From Streptomyces sp. BV286 (lineage in GTDB: Bacteria > Actinomycetota > Actinomycetes > Streptomycetales > Streptomycetaceae), in assembly GCF_019090165.1 (NCBI RefSeq), contig NZ_JAHRIB010000048.1, positions 1-64,000 of the forward strand: a DNA stretch of 64,000 bases, in the 5' to 3' direction. The notes beneath the pieces are model-generated. The model saw nothing but the letters and a program-made list of their open reading frames with translations, was not told the DNA's origin and did not search any database. Shown piece after piece: positions 61,505 through 64,000 of this stretch (position 1 is its first letter; every line of letters begins with the position of its first letter). The position numbers were made by a program, and so were the translations under genes.

Positions 61505-61984
61505 ATGACGAACGCACAGAAGCAGGCGAAGACCACCACCACGAAGAGCGGGACGTCCGAGGGGTTCACGGCCGAGGAGCGATCCGCGATGAAGGAGCGC
61601 GCTCAGGAGCTGAGGACGTCCGCGCGGCGCGCGTCGCGCGCCGACAAGGCCGCGCAGGAGGAGAGTGCCGTCCTCGCGAAGATCGCCGAGATGCAGGAAC
61701 CGGACCGGACCATGGCGGAGCGCGTCCACGCCGTCGTCAAGGCCGCCGCACCGCATCTCGCACCGAAGCTCTGGTACGGGATGCCCGCGTACACCAAGGA
61801 CGGCAAGGTCGTCTGTTTCTTCCAGTGCGCGCAGAAGTTCAACGCGCGGTACGCGACGCTCGGCTTCAGCGACACCGCGAACCTCGACGACGGCGCCATG
61901 TGGCCGACCTCCTACGCCCTGACGAAGCTGACCGCGGCCGACGAGGCAAGGATCGGCGCACTCGTGAATCAGGCAGCGAACTGA
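61505..61984 (+). CDS. DUF1801-domain protein
   Basis: A 159-residue protein with GAAGGAACAGGACG before ATG 61505. The N-terminal 60 residues are a basic, Lys/Ala/Arg-rich helical extension ([14 protein letters not shown]). The DUF1801 domain (about 65-155) contains [41 protein letters not shown], and [29 protein letters not shown]1801 includes the YdhG/frataxin-like iron chaperone fold; function is otherwise unknown. Ends in a strong hairpin. Confidence 0.9.
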   Translation: MTNAQKQAKTTTTKSGTSEGFTAEERSAMKERAQELRTSARRASRADKAAQEESAVLAKIAEMQEPDRTMAERVHAVVKAAAPHLAPKLWYGMPAYTKDGKVVCFFQCAQKFNARYATLGFSDTANLDDGAMWPTSYALTKLTAADEARIGALVNQAAN

Positions 61985-62006
61985 GACCCGCGGCGAGAGA
62001 CGTGCA

Positions 62007-62044
62007 GCGCGGCGGACCCGGTGACGCAGCCGGGTCCGCCGCGC
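62007..62044 (+). terminator. Hairpin terminator after the DUF1801 gene
   Basis: GCGCGGCGGACCCGG (62007-62021) pairs perfectly with CCGGGTCCGCCGCGC (62030-62044) around an 8-nt loop, 23 nt past the stop codon. Confidence 0.85.
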
Positions 62045-62163
62045 GGCTGTGGGACGCGACGCTTGTCGCTGTGCGCGGCGGCGGTCCTCGGGGCTCGCTT
62101 AGAATTCTGGTGATCATGCTCGGGGGGTTCGGACGGGGGCGTGGTGATCAGAAGGGGTCGGAG

Positions 62164-64000
62164 TTGAACGGCGAGCAGGCGGCCTTCGGGGCGCTGCTGC
62201 GGGACATGCGGATGTCCGCGTCACTGACCATCGAGGGCCTGGCGGAGGCGTCGGGCGTGAGCGTGCGGGGCATCGGGGACCTGGAGCGGGGACGGCGGGC
62301 GGCTCCGCAGCGGCGGACCGTCGCCGCACTCGCGGACGGTCTGGGGCTGGGTGACGCGCAGCGCGAGCGACTGCTGACGGCCGCACGCGCCGGACGCAGC
62401 CCGGCATACAGCCCCGTGGGGGTACGGGCCCTGCCGCGTGGCATCGACGACTTCGTGGGCCGGGAGCGGGAGTTGGAGCGCCTGGCGGAGTTCGCCCGGC
62501 GCACGGCCGCCCGGCACGGAGGGGCAAGCGGAAGCGGCAGCGGAACCGGCGAGGGGAGCGCTGGGGTTCCGCTGGTCGTGGCGGTGTCCGGAGCGCCGGG
62601 TACGGGCAAGACCACACTTGCTCTGCACGCCGTGCGGGAGTTCGCCGACCTGTTCCCGGACGGGCAACTGGTGGTGGACCTGCGGGGCATGGACGACGTC
62701 CCGCCGCAGCCGGCCGAACTGATGCTCGGGGTGCTCCGGGCTCTCCAGGTGGCCGACCGGGACCTCGCCAGGACCGGTCCTGGGGGTCATCCCGGGTTGT
62801 ATCGCCAACTGCTGGCCGATCGGCGGTACTTGCTGGTGCTGGACAACGCCCGCGACGAGGCCCAGGTACGTCCCCTGCTGCCGGGCAGCGGCGCGTGCAT
62901 GGTGGTGGTGACCAGTCGCCGCATGCTCACCGGTTTGGAGAGCGTGCACCGCCTTCCGCTGGGGGAACTCGGTGTGCGGGAGTCCGCCGAGTTCCTGACC
63001 GCGATGGTCGGAACGGAACGCGCCGTCGCCGACCCGGACGCTCTCTCCGATGTCGCCCGGCGCTGTGGTCATCTGCCGTTGGCCTTGCGGGTGGCGGGCA
63101 ACTGGCTGGCCACTCGCACCGGTTGGACCGTGGGCCGGCTGGCCGACCGTCTCGCGCTGGAGGAACGTCGGCTGGACGCCCTGGCTGCCGGTGACGTACG
63201 CGTGGCGGCCGCCTTCGACCTGTCGTACCGCCAGCTCACCCCGGTGGCCGCCCGGCTCTTCCGCCGCCTCGCTCTCGTGCCGGGCCCCGACACCGGCGCC
63301 GCGTGCGCGGCGCAGTTGACGGGGCAGCAGGTGTTCGACGCGGAGGACACGCTGGAAGAACTGGTCGAGGCCGGGCTGCTCGGCGCCGACCAGGACCGCT
63401 ACCGGCTCCATGACCTGCTGCGGCTGTACGCCCGGACCCGCCTGGAGGCCGAAGAGAGCGTCCAGGACACGGCCCTGGCCCGTGCGGCACTGCATCGCTG
63501 GCTGCTGGACACGGCGACCATCGCCGGCCGCTGGTTCGAGCCCGACCACGGTGCCCCGTCCGAAGGCTGGCAGGGCGTGGTGGACCTGTCCAGCGCCGAC
63601 CGGGCCCGTGAGTGGCTGCAGGCCGAGGGTGCCAACTGGCTGGGCGCCCTGCGCGCGGCCGCGACGGCCGGTGATCATGCCACGGTGGTGGAGGTGGCCG
63701 AGGCCCTGCACTGGTTCTCCGACCAGTGGATCTTCTGGGGGCACTGGCCCGAGGTGTTCGACACGGCGGTCCGTTCCGCACAGGCCCTGGGAGACGCCGT
63801 CGTCGAGGCGACCCAGCTCAACTACCACGCCTGGGCCCTGTTGTTGTGCGAAGGAAGACCCGGGGACAGTCTGGTCCGTTCCGCCCAGGCACTTCAGGTG
63901 GCCGAGCGGGCCGGCGACCTGACCCAGCGGGCATGGGCCCACAGCTACACGTCGTGGGCCCACACACTGCTCGGCGACTACCCGCAGGCTCTCGATGCCT
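62164..64000 (+). CDS. HTH-NB-ARC regulator, partial (right window edge)
   Basis: At least 612 residues, open to the window end. Start is probably TTG 62164 (AGAAGGGG upstream); an in-frame ATG at 62116 follows a TAGAAT -10-like stretch and could be near-leaderless. XRE HTH about 5-65 (FGALLRDMRMSASLTIEGLA, VSVRGIGDLERGRRAAP). A basic linker leads to the NB-ARC domain: VAVSGAPGTGKTTLALHAV (P-loop), RRYLLVLDNARDEAQVRPLL (kinase 2), VVVTSRRMLTGL, CGHLPLALRVAG. After about residue 470 a TPR-like region begins. It is the second such regulator within 4 kb. The end lies beyond the window. Confidence 0.9.
   Translation, partial: MNGEQAAFGALLRDMRMSASLTIEGLAEASGVSVRGIGDLERGRRAAPQRRTVAALADGLGLGDAQRERLLTAARAGRSPAYSPVGVRALPRGIDDFVGRERELERLAEFARRTAARHGGASGSGSGTGEGSAGVPLVVAVSGAPGTGKTTLALHAVREFADLFPDGQLVVDLRGMDDVPPQPAELMLGVLRALQVADRDLARTGPGGHPGLYRQLLADRRYLLVLDNARDEAQVRPLLPGSGACMVVVTSRRMLTGLESVHRLPLGELGVRESAEFLTAMVGTERAVADPDALSDVARRCGHLPLALRVAGNWLATRTGWTVGRLADRLALEERRLDALAAGDVRVAAAFDLSYRQLTPVAARLFRRLALVPGPDTGAACAAQLTGQQVFDAEDTLEELVEAGLLGADQDRYRLHDLLRLYARTRLEAEESVQDTALARAALHRWLLDTATIAGRWFEPDHGAPSEGWQGVVDLSSADRAREWLQAEGANWLGALRAAATAGDHATVVEVAEALHWFSDQWIFWGHWPEVFDTAVRSAQALGDAVVEATQLNYHAWALLLCEGRPGDSLVRSAQALQVAERAGDLTQRAWAHSYTSWAHTLLGDYPQALDA

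Overview
This window is chromosomal DNA from a Streptomyces or very close relative. The base composition is very GC-rich and codon third positions are almost all G or C. GTG starts and 4-8 nt ATGA/GTGA overlaps are common. The content is typical of the genus: a WblA-like WhiB protein, ECF sigma factors with membrane partners, secreted CBM2/FN3 glycoside hydrolases, a CebR box, TAP-type secreted hydrolases, and NB-ARC/TPR regulators. I see no rRNA, tRNA, CRISPR array, phage or intact insertion sequence. The only transposon trace is a short IS5-like fragment near 43.3 kb. The window ends inside genes at both edges: a GlsB-type membrane protein on the left and an NB-ARC regulator on the right.

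Layout. 0-11 kb: secreted seven-repeat Cys-rich protein, PAS-GAF-PP2C phosphatase, MMPL transporter with a perfect palindromic operator, an ECF sigma/membrane-protein pair, secreted amidase, and a cold-shock protein. 11.7-16.4 kb: small DUF4190-type membrane protein, VOC protein, a translationally coupled GH11 xylanase and CE4 acetylxylan esterase, and a TAP-type hydrolase. 16.5-24.8 kb: DenD-like dehydrogenase, then a LysR regulator divergent from a hydrolase/LLM-oxidoreductase/methyltransferase operon, ZIP transporter, RNase J, and a spermidine-synthase-fold protein. 24.9-27.5 kb: a compact isoprenoid operon (unknown 94-aa protein, polyprenyl synthetase, MpaB-type oxygenase). 27.6-32 kb: GH5 enzyme, LysR regulator, and a dehydrogenase fused to an NTF2-like domain. 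32-35.7 kb: VanRS-like two-component system divergent from a VanY-like carboxypeptidase and a VanJ-like membrane EEP protein.

35.8-43.2 kb: VOC protein, MHS-type transporter coupled to a secreted hydrolase, PaaX regulator, and SDR/tautomerase genes divergent from an XRE/MmyB-type regulator. 43.5-45.2 kb: ECF sigma factor, membrane partner, and two tandem near-identical 40-residue secreted peptides with vicinal cysteines. 45.8-51.3 kb: WblA-like protein, a CebR-box-controlled esterase/mannanase operon (both with CBM2), and phosphoglucomutase. 51.6-57.2 kb: CmtR-like repressor with CDF transporter, a TAP-type hydrolase, S41 peptidase and a lipoprotein. 57.3-64 kb: DeoR regulator and two NB-ARC regulators flanking an AhpD-like and a DUF1801 protein.

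How it works together. Several units form self-contained modules: polysaccharide attack (xylanase with deacetylase, mannanase with deacetylase), cell-envelope or glycopeptide response (Van-like genes), and metal efflux (CmtR-like/CDF). Most operons end in strong GC-rich hairpins. The least explained objects are the paired CC peptides, the three-gene isoprenoid unit and the vanHAX-less Van-like locus.
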